Below, piece by piece: positions 23,924 to 34,939 of a stretch of DNA of 64,000 nt (position 1 is the first letter of the stretch; every line of letters begins with the position of its first letter). The DNA comes from Mytilus edulis. Its lineage: Eukaryota; Mollusca; Bivalvia; Mytilida; Mytilidae. The DNA is taken from assembly GCF_963676685.1 (NCBI RefSeq), contig NC_092350.1, positions 42,565,373-42,629,372 on the forward strand, in the 5' to 3' direction. The position numbers and the translations under genes are program-made. The notes under the pieces were generated by a model, which saw only the letters and a program-made list of their open reading frames with translations, was not told where the DNA came from and searched no databases.

Positions 23924-26026
23924 ATGAAAGGTGGCAAAAATCGACGTAAATCTTGCTTCAAAGCGGGTAACAGACCCCATAACAAGGGAATAAAGCATGA
24001 AACACAGTCTTCAAACAGTCAGCCAAGTTCATCTAATACACAATGGAAGAGGCTAGATGCAGAGAAGTTCTCACTTGTAGCTAAATCCGGTCAAGACGGC
24101 ACCTCCTACAGTTTACCAGATGTCGAGGGAAATCCTGGATCTGCCAAGTTATTACGTCCACAGCCAAAATGTTTGAAGGTTCTGAAAGAAGAAGCTAAAT
24201 CTGAGTCTCATGATGAAACACATGTTACAGATGAGTCATATAGAGTTGTTAAGATGAATAAAGTTACTCTGCTACTTAATGTAGTTGTTAAATTTCACAA
24301 TTTACAAGACATTAAATGTGATAATCCAAACTTTGAACTGACAAAGTTAATTAAGTATGGATCTTGTGTAAAGTGCATATATAAATGTACAGAATGCAAG
24401 TTTACATCACCATGTGTTAACCTGTTCGATGAAATTAAAACTCCAAAACGTGGACCTAACCCTGGAGAGTTAACCCGCATGCTTGTATCTGCCTTACAGG
24501 AGACTCCTATTGGAATAAAAAGAGGAAGATTTCTGATGGCCGCAGGACTAAATATACCACCACCCACTAAAAGAACACTGCAGAGGCATTCTAATTTTGT
24601 TGCGAATGAGATTAAAGAGTTAAATGACAATGATATGAAGAAAAAACTTGAAACTGTGAAAGAAGTTAACAGAATTCGTGGTGTAAAAGAGCCGTCACAT
24701 ATTCCTGTAGCAATCGACACGCGTTATAACAGTATGCATATAGTAAGCACAAAAAAACCCGGACAAAATGCTTCCCAGGCAATATCATTGGCATGTGAGC
24801 AAGTGACTGACCATAAGTTCATTGTTGCATCAGTTTTTCACAATAAACTTTGCTGGACAGGTTCTTGGCTTAAAGGGAAGGGACTTAATGTAACCTGTCC
24901 AGATGGACATGCTGGTACATGTACAGCCAATGTTAAGCCAACAAACCCTTTAAGTGAATATCTCATGGGTAAAGAAATTGGACTTCAGATTGATAGGCAA
25001 AATGTGCTGGTAAAGTATGCAGTTACAGATGGAGACGGACGGGGAGCAGAAGGTATAAATGATGCACTCAAAGTTTTACACCCGTTGTGGAAAGTTGAAC
25101 GCCAAGCTGACCCAATTCATCTCGGAAGATCACAGTTTCGACAAAGTAATTCTGCAAATTTTAGTTTGAACATGTTTTATGGTTCGACACGTGAAAAGAA
25201 AAAACAAGGACAGAAAGTTTTAAGTCAAGATTTGAAAGCCAGATGTAGCTTAGTTTTCAATGAAATGTGGAAAGAAAACTGTGGAAATTTGGAAAAGATT
25301 AAAAAATGCTTACCTAGAGTGCTTGATGCTACTGTGCGGTGTTATACCGGCGACTGCTCTAAATGTCCCACTAGCTCATACGTGTGTGGTGGTGGTCACA
25401 CAAACTGTTGGTGGCTGAGATCCATGTACTTGGGTGCAAACAAGTTAACCAACCTGAATATGGATGACAATGACAAATTAATAATGCAGGAACTTTTAAA
25501 AATGAAACTTAGTGAGGAAGCATTAATGAAAATGAAATTTAATTTCAACACTCAAAAATGTGAAGCCGTTAACAGAGCACTAAGTGTATCCTTACCAAAA
25601 AATGTGAACTTTTCTAGAAATTTTGAAGGGAGGGCATCAGCAATAATTCACACTTTGAATAATGGTATAGCTAATTCCTGGAAACAAAAAGCAGAATGTA
25701 TTGGTTTTAAAATATCACAAGGTTCATTTAAACACTTAGAGCAGATGCAAAGGGAGTGTGAAAGGAACAAAGTATACCAAAATACTCCAGAAAGGAAAAA
25801 GAAAAATTTACAACAAACTGGACAGAAAATTAAGGATCATGTGGAAGAAAAGGAACAAAGTAAATTTAAAGACCGATATCAAAAAGGACAACTTGATCCC
25901 AAACTTAATACGGCATTTGTTCAAAGCACAAAGGACGATCATTCATATGGGAGAGTAATGCCTGCTAAGAAGAATATACCTACCAGAAGCTGTACTTCAA
26001 AAATTCCAAAGTCAAAGAAGACATAG
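23924..26026 (+). CDS. Mutator-like DDE transposase, unit 1
   Basis: 700 codons without introns. A basic, low-complexity N-terminus (1-60) is followed by a zinc-ribbon-like cysteine set, C148-x2-C151-x3-C155-x2-C158. The RNase H-like core shows the first aspartate at D265 (VAIDTRYNS) and the second in VTDGDGRG (D369, with D371 close by). The likely third acid is E547 in NTQKCEAVNRALSVSLPKN. Between the last two lies a Cys/His cluster (C473, C478, C481, C488, H492, C495), as in the cysteine-containing insertion of this family. The C-terminus (about 600-700) is lysine-rich and probably nuclear-targeting. The pattern matches the 'Mutator-like transposase' domain proteins common in molluscs and cnidarians; assignment is from memory of the family. 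It cuts and joins element ends, presumably the GGAA...CCCAGTTA repeats. The nuclease gene converges on it 136 bp downstream. Confidence 0.8.
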   Translation: MKGGKNRRKSCFKAGNRPHNKGIKHETQSSNSQPSSSNTQWKRLDAEKFSLVAKSGQDGTSYSLPDVEGNPGSAKLLRPQPKCLKVLKEEAKSESHDETHVTDESYRVVKMNKVTLLLNVVVKFHNLQDIKCDNPNFELTKLIKYGSCVKCIYKCTECKFTSPCVNLFDEIKTPKRGPNPGELTRMLVSALQETPIGIKRGRFLMAAGLNIPPPTKRTLQRHSNFVANEIKELNDNDMKKKLETVKEVNRIRGVKEPSHIPVAIDTRYNSMHIVSTKKPGQNASQAISLACEQVTDHKFIVASVFHNKLCWTGSWLKGKGLNVTCPDGHAGTCTANVKPTNPLSEYLMGKEIGLQIDRQNVLVKYAVTDGDGRGAEGINDALKVLHPLWKVERQADPIHLGRSQFRQSNSANFSLNMFYGSTREKKKQGQKVLSQDLKARCSLVFNEMWKENCGNLEKIKKCLPRVLDATVRCYTGDCSKCPTSSYVCGGGHTNCWWLRSMYLGANKLTNLNMDDNDKLIMQELLKMKLSEEALMKMKFNFNTQKCEAVNRALSVSLPKNVNFSRNFEGRASAIIHTLNNGIANSWKQKAECIGFKISQGSFKHLEQMQRECERNKVYQNTPERKKKNLQQTGQKIKDHVEEKEQSKFKDRYQKGQLDPKLNTAFVQSTKDDHSYGRVMPAKKNIPTRSCTSKIPKSKKT

Positions 26027-26162
26027 CTGCATCCATCTACATCTGAAAAAGATAAAGACAAAATTAAAGGTTCTTTTAAGGACCACCAAATCTTTCAAAA
26101 AGAGTCTAAAATTGTTGTACATTTAGTCAAAATTCTTTATATATAAGCTATAGCCCTACCCC

Positions 26163-26549
26163 TTAAATATCTTCTAAAAATAAATCCAGGCGGCAATCTG
26201 GATAATTGGCATGGCCCTGGCAAGAATTGCGGTGCTTACAATAAATCCTGTTGTTATTTATGTGATGCGGCTCTAAATTAATGTGAGCCGCATTCACACA
26301 CAAACTATTATGACACAAATGACTGGCATCAAATATTTTATTTAACTCTAAATAATTGTTATAAACCATGTAACTGAATCTATGGGCTTTTTTCTTTTTC
26401 CAGGTACCAGAAATAGGATCTAGAAAAGAAATAAGCCCATATTTTCCATCTTTTGTTGTTCCCTGATCCCATAAAAAGCATTCATGATTTCTTGCCAGGT
26501 GGCTCTTTTCTATTATTTTTTGCCTATATTTTTCAAAAAATCCCTCCAT
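26163..26549 (-). CDS. His-Me finger (I-PpoI-like, zinc-bound HNH) endonuclease, unit 1
   Basis: 128 codons. The ATG is in strong context (AAAATGG), with a TAA in frame three codons upstream. The core DASHLCHNSLCVNAAHINLE carries the catalytic histidine H77 and zinc ligands C79, C84 and H89, with C24 as the distant fourth ligand. N98 stands 21 residues after H77, the spacing between the catalytic His and metal-binding Asn of I-PpoI. A second zinc set is C104, C110, H113 and C119. All residues needed for a beta-beta-alpha metal nuclease are therefore present. Known relatives are homing endonucleases and the zf-His_Me_endon proteins of eukaryotes and viruses. Here it sits inside a DNA transposon unit, tail to tail with the transposase. 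Its target is unknown; cutting to promote copying or recombination of the element is an inference. Confidence 0.85.
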   Translation of the reverse strand: MEGFFEKYRQKIIEKSHLARNHECFLWDQGTTKDGKYGLISFLDPISGTWKKKKAHRFSYMVYNNYLELNKIFDASHLCHNSLCVNAAHINLEPHHINNNRIYCKHRNSCQGHANYPDCRLDLFLEDI

Positions 26550-26817
26550 TTTAACTTACAAGTGTATGAATTTAAATTTCCAACAAATGACCTCACTGTG
26601 ACCTCTTTTTAAACTTTCAAATGAAAAAAAAACTTTTTTTAAAATTTCATAAATTTAAATTTCAATTTAATTTAAAAAGTTTAATTCAAATTTAAAAAAT
26701 AATTACACCATTGTTTTCCTTATTAAATTTTGAAGTTTGTAGCAAAATTTCATCCATGTTACTCGAAAAATAAGCTTACAGTTGTAGATTGAAGTGTTCA
26801 ATATATGCCTTCTGACA

Positions 26818-27281
26818 GGAACGGGGACCCAGTTATTTGCCCCATTGGAACGCATTGAAAGTCATAGTAAATAAATGGGGTGCTGTTCGTTAAATAATTT
26901 TGATAGCCACCTTGGGACTTCTGTTTCATGTTAGGCATTAGGTTCCAAGTTTCTGAGTGCAATCTCAGTGCCTCATGACCGGCATTCCGTTGCAAAATTT
27001 TGTTTTGATTGACAACAGGGTCACTCAGTCTACTTCCGGTGAAGAATAAAGGCTAGAATTAAGACAATTTACTCCATGCACTGACGCCAGATTTTATTTA
27101 AATCAATCATTTTTTTTACAGAAATTCAAACTAGAAAGCCTACCCTTTCAAATAAATCTACATTCAGTTTCAGAACTTGTGTAATAATGACACTACACCA
27201 TTTTAGAGAAAAGTTATAGTTTTTTTTTAAGAACTACATTCGTGGGTACCGGACTGGTTACCGTAACTGGGATCCTATTCC
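26818..27281 (+). repeat. A segment 2
   Basis: It appears the same as 22757-23220, except that the base before it is A (TTCTGACA) rather than T (GTATCT), which marks the left border of the array. Confidence 0.85.
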
Positions 27282-27984
27282 TGTCAGACTTTAACTTTTG
27301 TTCCAGACTTAAAACTTTACTTTTAAAATAAAGATATACATCTCAGTAGTTATTCTGAAAAGTTTTAATAAATTTCATCGAACAGTTACAGAGTTATTGA
27401 TCCTTATCTATAACGTCTCATTTCTCCTCAAATATCAGAAAATTGGTCGGATAAAATCATATATTCATGAAGTAAATTTGCTTAAAATCAGCACAACATT
27501 TTTATTTGAAAAGATATTTACATTCTGTAAATTGCACATGGTAGATAAATTCATTCATTGTATGAAAATTTAGTAAAAATTAAATTTTAATGAAATTTTT
27601 TTTAATTAAAATCATTTTTTAATTAAAAAAATAAAAAATCCTTATTATTTTTATAGGAATTACAAAAGGAAAGAAGTTAAAAGTGAAAAACTTACAAAAA
27701 ATGTATATCTATGAAGGCAAATAAGTTCCTTATCATATATGAAAAGCAGTAGTTTACATGGTAATGCAATTAGTGGTAATCCAATAAAATGTAAGCCCTA
27801 CTGTACACACACATGATCTCTTAGAATACACTGTCCAGCACCTGTAAATCCCCATAAAAGTGTCACTGTCAGCAATTAGTGGCAAAATTGTGTCAAGGAA
27901 GCTGACAGCATCTTCCAGTGATATAAATAATGCAAGAAAATGTAGAACATCATAAATTATCAGTCAATGGTACTGTAAATTAAC

Positions 27985-30087
27985 ATGAAAGGTGGCAAAA
28001 ATCGACGTAAATCTTGCTTCAAAGCGGGTAACAGACCCCATAACAAGGGAATAAAGCATGAAACACAGTCTTCAAACAGTCAGCCAAGTTCATCTAATAC
28101 ACAATGGAAGAGGCTAGATGCAGAGAAGTTCTCACTTGTAGCTAAATCCGGTCAAGACGGCACCTCCTACAGTTTACCAGATGTCGAGGGAAATCCTGGA
28201 TCTGCCAAGTTATTACGTCCACAGCCAAAATGTTTGAAGGTTCTGAAAGAAGAAGCTAAATCTGAGTCTCATGATGAAACACATGTTACAGATGAGTCAT
28301 ATAGAGTTGTTAAGATGAATAAAGTTACTCTGCTACTTAATGTAGTTGTTAAATTTCACAATTTACAAGACATTAAATGTGATAATCCAAACTTTGAACT
28401 GACAAAGTTAATTAAGTATGGATCTTGTGTAAAGTGCATATATAAATGTACAGAATGCAAGTTTACATCACCATGTGTTAACCTGTTCGATGAAATTAAA
28501 ACTCCAAAACGTGGACCTAACCCTGGAGAGTTAACCCGCATGCTTGTATCTGCCTTACAGGAGACTCCTATTGGAATAAAAAGAGGAAGATTTCTGATGG
28601 CCGCAGGACTAAATATACCACCACCCACTAAAAGAACACTGCAGAGGCATTCTAATTTTGTTGCGAATGAGATTAAAGAGTTAAATGACAATGATATGAA
28701 GAAAAAACTTGAAACTGTGAAAGAAGTTAACAGAATTCGTGGTGTAAAAGAGCCGTCACATATTCCTGTAGCAATCGACACGCGTTATAACAGTATGCAT
28801 ATAGTAAGCACAAAAAAACCCGGACAAAATGCTTCCCAGGCAATATCATTGGCATGTGAGCAAGTGACTGACCATAAGTTCATTGTTGCATCAGTTTTTC
28901 ACAATAAACTTTGCTGGACAGGTTCTTGGCTTAAAGGGAAGGGACTTAATGTAACCTGTCCAGATGGACATGCTGGTACATGTACAGCCAATGTTAAGCC
29001 AACAAACCCTTTAAGTGAATATCTCATGGGTAAAGAAATTGGACTTCAGATTGATAGGCAAAATGTGCTGGTAAAGTATGCAGTTACAGATGGAGACGGA
29101 CGGGGAGCAGAAGGTATAAATGATGCACTCAAAGTTTTACACCCGTTGTGGAAAGTTGAACGCCAAGCTGACCCAATTCATCTCGGAAGATCACAGTTTC
29201 GACAAAGTAATTCTGCAAATTTTAGTTTGAACATGTTTTATGGTTCGACACGTGAAAAGAAAAAACAAGGACAGAAAGTTTTAAGTCAAGATTTGAAAGC
29301 CAGATGTAGCTTAGTTTTCAATGAAATGTGGAAAGAAAACTGTGGAAATTTGGAAAAGATTAAAAAATGCTTACCTAGAGTGCTTGATGCTACTGTGCGG
29401 TGTTATACCGGCGACTGCTCTAAATGTCCCACTAGCTCATACGTGTGTGGTGGTGGTCACACAAACTGTTGGTGGCTGAGATCCATGTACTTGGGTGCAA
29501 ACAAGTTAACCAACCTGAATATGGATGACAATGACAAATTAATAATGCAGGAACTTTTAAAAATGAAACTTAGTGAGGAAGCATTAATGAAAATGAAATT
29601 TAATTTCAACACTCAAAAATGTGAAGCCGTTAACAGAGCACTAAGTGTATCCTTACCAAAAAATGTGAACTTTTCTAGAAATTTTGAAGGGAGGGCATCA
29701 GCAATAATTCACACTTTGAATAATGGTATAGCTAATTCCTGGAAACAAAAAGCAGAATGTATTGGTTTTAAAATATCACAAGGTTCATTTAAACACTTAG
29801 AGCAGATGCAAAGGGAGTGTGAAAGGAACAAAGTATACCAAAATACTCCAGAAAGGAAAAAGAAAAATTTACAACAAACTGGACAGAAAATTAAGGATCA
29901 TGTGGAAGAAAAGGAACAAAGTAAATTTAAAGACCGATATCAAAAAGGACAACTTGATCCCAAACTTAATACGGCATTTGTTCAAAGCACAAAGGACGAT
30001 CATTCATATGGGAGAGTAATGCCTGCTAAGAAGAATATACCTACCAGAAGCTGTACTTCAAAAATTCCAAAGTCAAAGAAGACATAG
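27985..30087 (+). CDS. Mutator-like DDE transposase, unit 2
   Basis: The translation is identical to the unit 1 protein (700 aa), with all catalytic and cysteine residues kept. It is preceded by the same TATA box at 27922. Confidence 0.8.
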   Translation: MKGGKNRRKSCFKAGNRPHNKGIKHETQSSNSQPSSSNTQWKRLDAEKFSLVAKSGQDGTSYSLPDVEGNPGSAKLLRPQPKCLKVLKEEAKSESHDETHVTDESYRVVKMNKVTLLLNVVVKFHNLQDIKCDNPNFELTKLIKYGSCVKCIYKCTECKFTSPCVNLFDEIKTPKRGPNPGELTRMLVSALQETPIGIKRGRFLMAAGLNIPPPTKRTLQRHSNFVANEIKELNDNDMKKKLETVKEVNRIRGVKEPSHIPVAIDTRYNSMHIVSTKKPGQNASQAISLACEQVTDHKFIVASVFHNKLCWTGSWLKGKGLNVTCPDGHAGTCTANVKPTNPLSEYLMGKEIGLQIDRQNVLVKYAVTDGDGRGAEGINDALKVLHPLWKVERQADPIHLGRSQFRQSNSANFSLNMFYGSTREKKKQGQKVLSQDLKARCSLVFNEMWKENCGNLEKIKKCLPRVLDATVRCYTGDCSKCPTSSYVCGGGHTNCWWLRSMYLGANKLTNLNMDDNDKLIMQELLKMKLSEEALMKMKFNFNTQKCEAVNRALSVSLPKNVNFSRNFEGRASAIIHTLNNGIANSWKQKAECIGFKISQGSFKHLEQMQRECERNKVYQNTPERKKKNLQQTGQKIKDHVEEKEQSKFKDRYQKGQLDPKLNTAFVQSTKDDHSYGRVMPAKKNIPTRSCTSKIPKSKKT

Positions 30088-30223
30088 CTGCATCCATCTA
30101 CATCTGAAAAAGATAAAGACAAAATTAAAGGTTCTTTTAAGGACCACCAAATCTTTCAAAAAGAGTCTAAAATTGTTGTACATTTAGTCAAAATTCTTTA
30201 TATATAAGCTATAGCCCTACCCC

Positions 30224-30610
30224 TTAAATATCTTCTAAAAATAAATCCAGGCGGCAATCTGGATAATTGGCATGGCCCTGGCAAGAATTGCGGTGCTTAC
30301 AATAAATCCTGTTGTTATTTATGTGATGCGGCTCTAAATTAATGTGAGCCGCATTCACACACAAACTATTATGACACAAATGACTGGCATCAAATATTTT
30401 ATTTAACTCTAAATAATTGTTATAAACCATGTAACTGAATCTATGGGCTTTTTTCTTTTTCCAGGTACCAGAAATAGGATCTAGAAAAGAAATAAGCCCA
30501 TATTTTCCATCTTTTGTTGTTCCCTGATCCCATAAAAAGCATTCATGATTTCTTGCCAGGTGGCTCTTTTCTATTATTTTTTGCCTATATTTTTCAAAAA
30601 ATCCCTCCAT
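30224..30610 (-). CDS. His-Me finger endonuclease, unit 2
   Basis: The translation is identical to the 128-aa protein of unit 1 and convergent with the unit 2 transposase. Confidence 0.85.
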   Translation of the reverse strand: MEGFFEKYRQKIIEKSHLARNHECFLWDQGTTKDGKYGLISFLDPISGTWKKKKAHRFSYMVYNNYLELNKIFDASHLCHNSLCVNAAHINLEPHHINNNRIYCKHRNSCQGHANYPDCRLDLFLEDI

Positions 30611-30878
30611 TTTAACTTACAAGTGTATGAATTTAAATTTCCAACAAATGACCTCACTGTGACCTCTTTTTAAACTTTCAAATGAAAAAAAAACTTTTTT
30701 TAAAATTTCATAAATTTAAATTTCAATTTAATTTAAAAAGTTTAATTCAAATTTAAAAAATAATTACACCATTGTTTTCCTTATTAAATTTTGAAGTTTG
30801 TAGCAAAATTTCATCCATGTTACTCGAAAAATAAGCTTACAGTTGTAGATTGAAGTGTTCAATATATGCCTTCTGACA

Positions 30879-31342
30879 GGAACGGGGACCCAGTTATTTG
30901 CCCCATTGGAACGCATTGAAAGTCATAGTAAATAAATGGGGTGCTGTTCGTTAAATAATTTTGATAGCCACCTTGGGACTTCTGTTTCATGTTAGGCATT
31001 AGGTTCCAAGTTTCTGAGTGCAATCTCAGTGCCTCATGACCGGCATTCCGTTGCAAAATTTTGTTTTGATTGACAACAGGGTCACTCAGTCTACTTCCGG
31101 TGAAGAATAAAGGCTAGAATTAAGACAATTTACTCCATGCACTGACGCCAGATTTTATTTAAATCAATCATTTTTTTTACAGAAATTCAAACTAGAAAGC
31201 CTACCCTTTCAAATAAATCTACATTCAGTTTCAGAACTTGTGTAATAATGACACTACACCATTTTAGAGAAAAGTTATAGTTTTTTTTTAAGAACTACAT
31301 TCGTGGGTACCGGACTGGTTACCGTAACTGGGATCCTATTCC
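30879..31342 (+). repeat. A segment 3
   Basis: Third copy of the 464-bp repeat, flanked internally by TCTGACA and TGTCAGA. Confidence 0.85.
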
Positions 31343-32045
31343 TGTCAGACTTTAACTTTTGTTCCAGACTTAAAACTTTACTTTTAAAATAAAGATATAC
31401 ATCTCAGTAGTTATTCTGAAAAGTTTTAATAAATTTCATCGAACAGTTACAGAGTTATTGATCCTTATCTATAACGTCTCATTTCTCCTCAAATATCAGA
31501 AAATTGGTCGGATAAAATCATATATTCATGAAGTAAATTTGCTTAAAATCAGCACAACATTTTTATTTGAAAAGATATTTACATTCTGTAAATTGCACAT
31601 GGTAGATAAATTCATTCATTGTATGAAAATTTAGTAAAAATTAAATTTTAATGAAATTTTTTTTAATTAAAATCATTTTTTAATTAAAAAAATAAAAAAT
31701 CCTTATTATTTTTATAGGAATTACAAAAGGAAAGAAGTTAAAAGTGAAAAACTTACAAAAAATGTATATCTATGAAGGCAAATAAGTTCCTTATCATATA
31801 TGAAAAGCAGTAGTTTACATGGTAATGCAATTAGTGGTAATCCAATAAAATGTAAGCCCTACTGTACACACACATGATCTCTTAGAATACACTGTCCAGC
31901 ACCTGTAAATCCCCATAAAAGTGTCACTGTCAGCAATTAGTGGCAAAATTGTGTCAAGGAAGCTGACAGCATCTTCCAGTGATATAAATAATGCAAGAAA
32001 ATGTAGAACATCATAAATTATCAGTCAATGGTACTGTAAATTAAC

Positions 32046-34148
32046 ATGAAAGGTGGCAAAAATCGACGTAAATCTTGCTTCAAAGCGGGTAACAGACCCC
32101 ATAACAAGGGAATAAAGCATGAAACACAGTCTTCAAACAGTCAGCCAAGTTCATCTAATACACAATGGAAGAGGCTAGATGCAGAGAAGTTCTCACTTGT
32201 AGCTAAATCCGGTCAAGACGGCACCTCCTACAGTTTACCAGATGTCGAGGGAAATCCTGGATCTGCCAAGTTATTACGTCCACAGCCAAAATGTTTGAAG
32301 GTTCTGAAAGAAGAAGCTAAATCTGAGTCTCATGATGAAACACATGTTACAGATGAGTCATATAGAGTTGTTAAGATGAATAAAGTTACTCTGCTACTTA
32401 ATGTAGTTGTTAAATTTCACAATTTACAAGACATTAAATGTGATAATCCAAACTTTGAACTGACAAAGTTAATTAAGTATGGATCTTGTGTAAAGTGCAT
32501 ATATAAATGTACAGAATGCAAGTTTACATCACCATGTGTTAACCTGTTCGATGAAATTAAAACTCCAAAACGTGGACCTAACCCTGGAGAGTTAACCCGC
32601 ATGCTTGTATCTGCCTTACAGGAGACTCCTATTGGAATAAAAAGAGGAAGATTTCTGATGGCCGCAGGACTAAATATACCACCACCCACTAAAAGAACAC
32701 TGCAGAGGCATTCTAATTTTGTTGCGAATGAGATTAAAGAGTTAAATGACAATGATATGAAGAAAAAACTTGAAACTGTGAAAGAAGTTAACAGAATTCG
32801 TGGTGTAAAAGAGCCGTCACATATTCCTGTAGCAATCGACACGCGTTATAACAGTATGCATATAGTAAGCACAAAAAAACCCGGACAAAATGCTTCCCAG
32901 GCAATATCATTGGCATGTGAGCAAGTGACTGACCATAAGTTCATTGTTGCATCAGTTTTTCACAATAAACTTTGCTGGACAGGTTCTTGGCTTAAAGGGA
33001 AGGGACTTAATGTAACCTGTCCAGATGGACATGCTGGTACATGTACAGCCAATGTTAAGCCAACAAACCCTTTAAGTGAATATCTCATGGGTAAAGAAAT
33101 TGGACTTCAGATTGATAGGCAAAATGTGCTGGTAAAGTATGCAGTTACAGATGGAGACGGACGGGGAGCAGAAGGTATAAATGATGCACTCAAAGTTTTA
33201 CACCCGTTGTGGAAAGTTGAACGCCAAGCTGACCCAATTCATCTCGGAAGATCACAGTTTCGACAAAGTAATTCTGCAAATTTTAGTTTGAACATGTTTT
33301 ATGGTTCGACACGTGAAAAGAAAAAACAAGGACAGAAAGTTTTAAGTCAAGATTTGAAAGCCAGATGTAGCTTAGTTTTCAATGAAATGTGGAAAGAAAA
33401 CTGTGGAAATTTGGAAAAGATTAAAAAATGCTTACCTAGAGTGCTTGATGCTACTGTGCGGTGTTATACCGGCGACTGCTCTAAATGTCCCACTAGCTCA
33501 TACGTGTGTGGTGGTGGTCACACAAACTGTTGGTGGCTGAGATCCATGTACTTGGGTGCAAACAAGTTAACCAACCTGAATATGGATGACAATGACAAAT
33601 TAATAATGCAGGAACTTTTAAAAATGAAACTTAGTGAGGAAGCATTAATGAAAATGAAATTTAATTTCAACACTCAAAAATGTGAAGCCGTTAACAGAGC
33701 ACTAAGTGTATCCTTACCAAAAAATGTGAACTTTTCTAGAAATTTTGAAGGGAGGGCATCAGCAATAATTCACACTTTGAATAATGGTATAGCTAATTCC
33801 TGGAAACAAAAAGCAGAATGTATTGGTTTTAAAATATCACAAGGTTCATTTAAACACTTAGAGCAGATGCAAAGGGAGTGTGAAAGGAACAAAGTATACC
33901 AAAATACTCCAGAAAGGAAAAAGAAAAATTTACAACAAACTGGACAGAAAATTAAGGATCATGTGGAAGAAAAGGAACAAAGTAAATTTAAAGACCGATA
34001 TCAAAAAGGACAACTTGATCCCAAACTTAATACGGCATTTGTTCAAAGCACAAAGGACGATCATTCATATGGGAGAGTAATGCCTGCTAAGAAGAATATA
34101 CCTACCAGAAGCTGTACTTCAAAAATTCCAAAGTCAAAGAAGACATAG
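32046..34148 (+). CDS. Mutator-like DDE transposase, unit 3
   Basis: The translation is identical to the unit 1 protein. TATA box at 31983. Confidence 0.8.
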   Translation: MKGGKNRRKSCFKAGNRPHNKGIKHETQSSNSQPSSSNTQWKRLDAEKFSLVAKSGQDGTSYSLPDVEGNPGSAKLLRPQPKCLKVLKEEAKSESHDETHVTDESYRVVKMNKVTLLLNVVVKFHNLQDIKCDNPNFELTKLIKYGSCVKCIYKCTECKFTSPCVNLFDEIKTPKRGPNPGELTRMLVSALQETPIGIKRGRFLMAAGLNIPPPTKRTLQRHSNFVANEIKELNDNDMKKKLETVKEVNRIRGVKEPSHIPVAIDTRYNSMHIVSTKKPGQNASQAISLACEQVTDHKFIVASVFHNKLCWTGSWLKGKGLNVTCPDGHAGTCTANVKPTNPLSEYLMGKEIGLQIDRQNVLVKYAVTDGDGRGAEGINDALKVLHPLWKVERQADPIHLGRSQFRQSNSANFSLNMFYGSTREKKKQGQKVLSQDLKARCSLVFNEMWKENCGNLEKIKKCLPRVLDATVRCYTGDCSKCPTSSYVCGGGHTNCWWLRSMYLGANKLTNLNMDDNDKLIMQELLKMKLSEEALMKMKFNFNTQKCEAVNRALSVSLPKNVNFSRNFEGRASAIIHTLNNGIANSWKQKAECIGFKISQGSFKHLEQMQRECERNKVYQNTPERKKKNLQQTGQKIKDHVEEKEQSKFKDRYQKGQLDPKLNTAFVQSTKDDHSYGRVMPAKKNIPTRSCTSKIPKSKKT

Positions 34149-34284
34149 CTGCATCCATCTACATCTGAAAAAGATAAAGACAAAATTAAAGGTTCTTTTA
34201 AGGACCACCAAATCTTTCAAAAAGAGTCTAAAATTGTTGTACATTTAGTCAAAATTCTTTATATATAAGCTATAGCCCTACCCC

Positions 34285-34671
34285 TTAAATATCTTCTAAA
34301 AATAAATCCAGGCGGCAATCTGGATAATTGGCATGGCCCTGGCAAGAATTGCGGTGCTTACAATAAATCCTGTTGTTATTTATGTGATGCGGCTCTAAAT
34401 TAATGTGAGCCGCATTCACACACAAACTATTATGACACAAATGACTGGCATCAAATATTTTATTTAACTCTAAATAATTGTTATAAACCATGTAACTGAA
34501 TCTATGGGCTTTTTTCTTTTTCCAGGTACCAGAAATAGGATCTAGAAAAGAAATAAGCCCATATTTTCCATCTTTTGTTGTTCCCTGATCCCATAAAAAG
34601 CATTCATGATTTCTTGCCAGGTGGCTCTTTTCTATTATTTTTTGCCTATATTTTTCAAAAAATCCCTCCAT
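34285..34671 (-). CDS. His-Me finger endonuclease, unit 3
   Basis: The translation is identical to the 128-aa protein of unit 1. Confidence 0.85.
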   Translation of the reverse strand: MEGFFEKYRQKIIEKSHLARNHECFLWDQGTTKDGKYGLISFLDPISGTWKKKKAHRFSYMVYNNYLELNKIFDASHLCHNSLCVNAAHINLEPHHINNNRIYCKHRNSCQGHANYPDCRLDLFLEDI

Positions 34672-34939
34672 TTTAACTTACAAGTGTATGAATTTAAATT
34701 TCCAACAAATGACCTCACTGTGACCTCTTTTTAAACTTTCAAATGAAAAAAAAACTTTTTTTAAAATTTCATAAATTTAAATTTCAATTTAATTTAAAAA
34801 GTTTAATTCAAATTTAAAAAATAATTACACCATTGTTTTCCTTATTAAATTTTGAAGTTTGTAGCAAAATTTCATCCATGTTACTCGAAAAATAAGCTTA
34901 CAGTTGTAGATTGAAGTGTTCAATATATGCCTTCTGACA

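Larger units (their letters stand above)
23221..26817 (+). mobile_element. B segment 1 (coding core of the unit)
   Basis: B begins TGTCAGA and ends TCTGACA, a 7-bp perfect inverted repeat. Other B copies are 27282-30878, 31343-34939, 35404-39000 and 39465-43061. The first 700 bp (23221-23923) is an AT-rich leader without a gene. It includes a TTAATTAAAATCATTTTTTA stretch and ends in a TATA box. The last 270 bp upstream of the nuclease gene is also AT-rich. Confidence 0.85.

Noticed and set aside
24295..24720. 141-codon minus-strand open frame inside each transposase gene (repeats every 4061 bp)
   Set aside because: Fully antisense to the conserved catalytic part of the transposase. Its presence in five copies only reflects unit identity.
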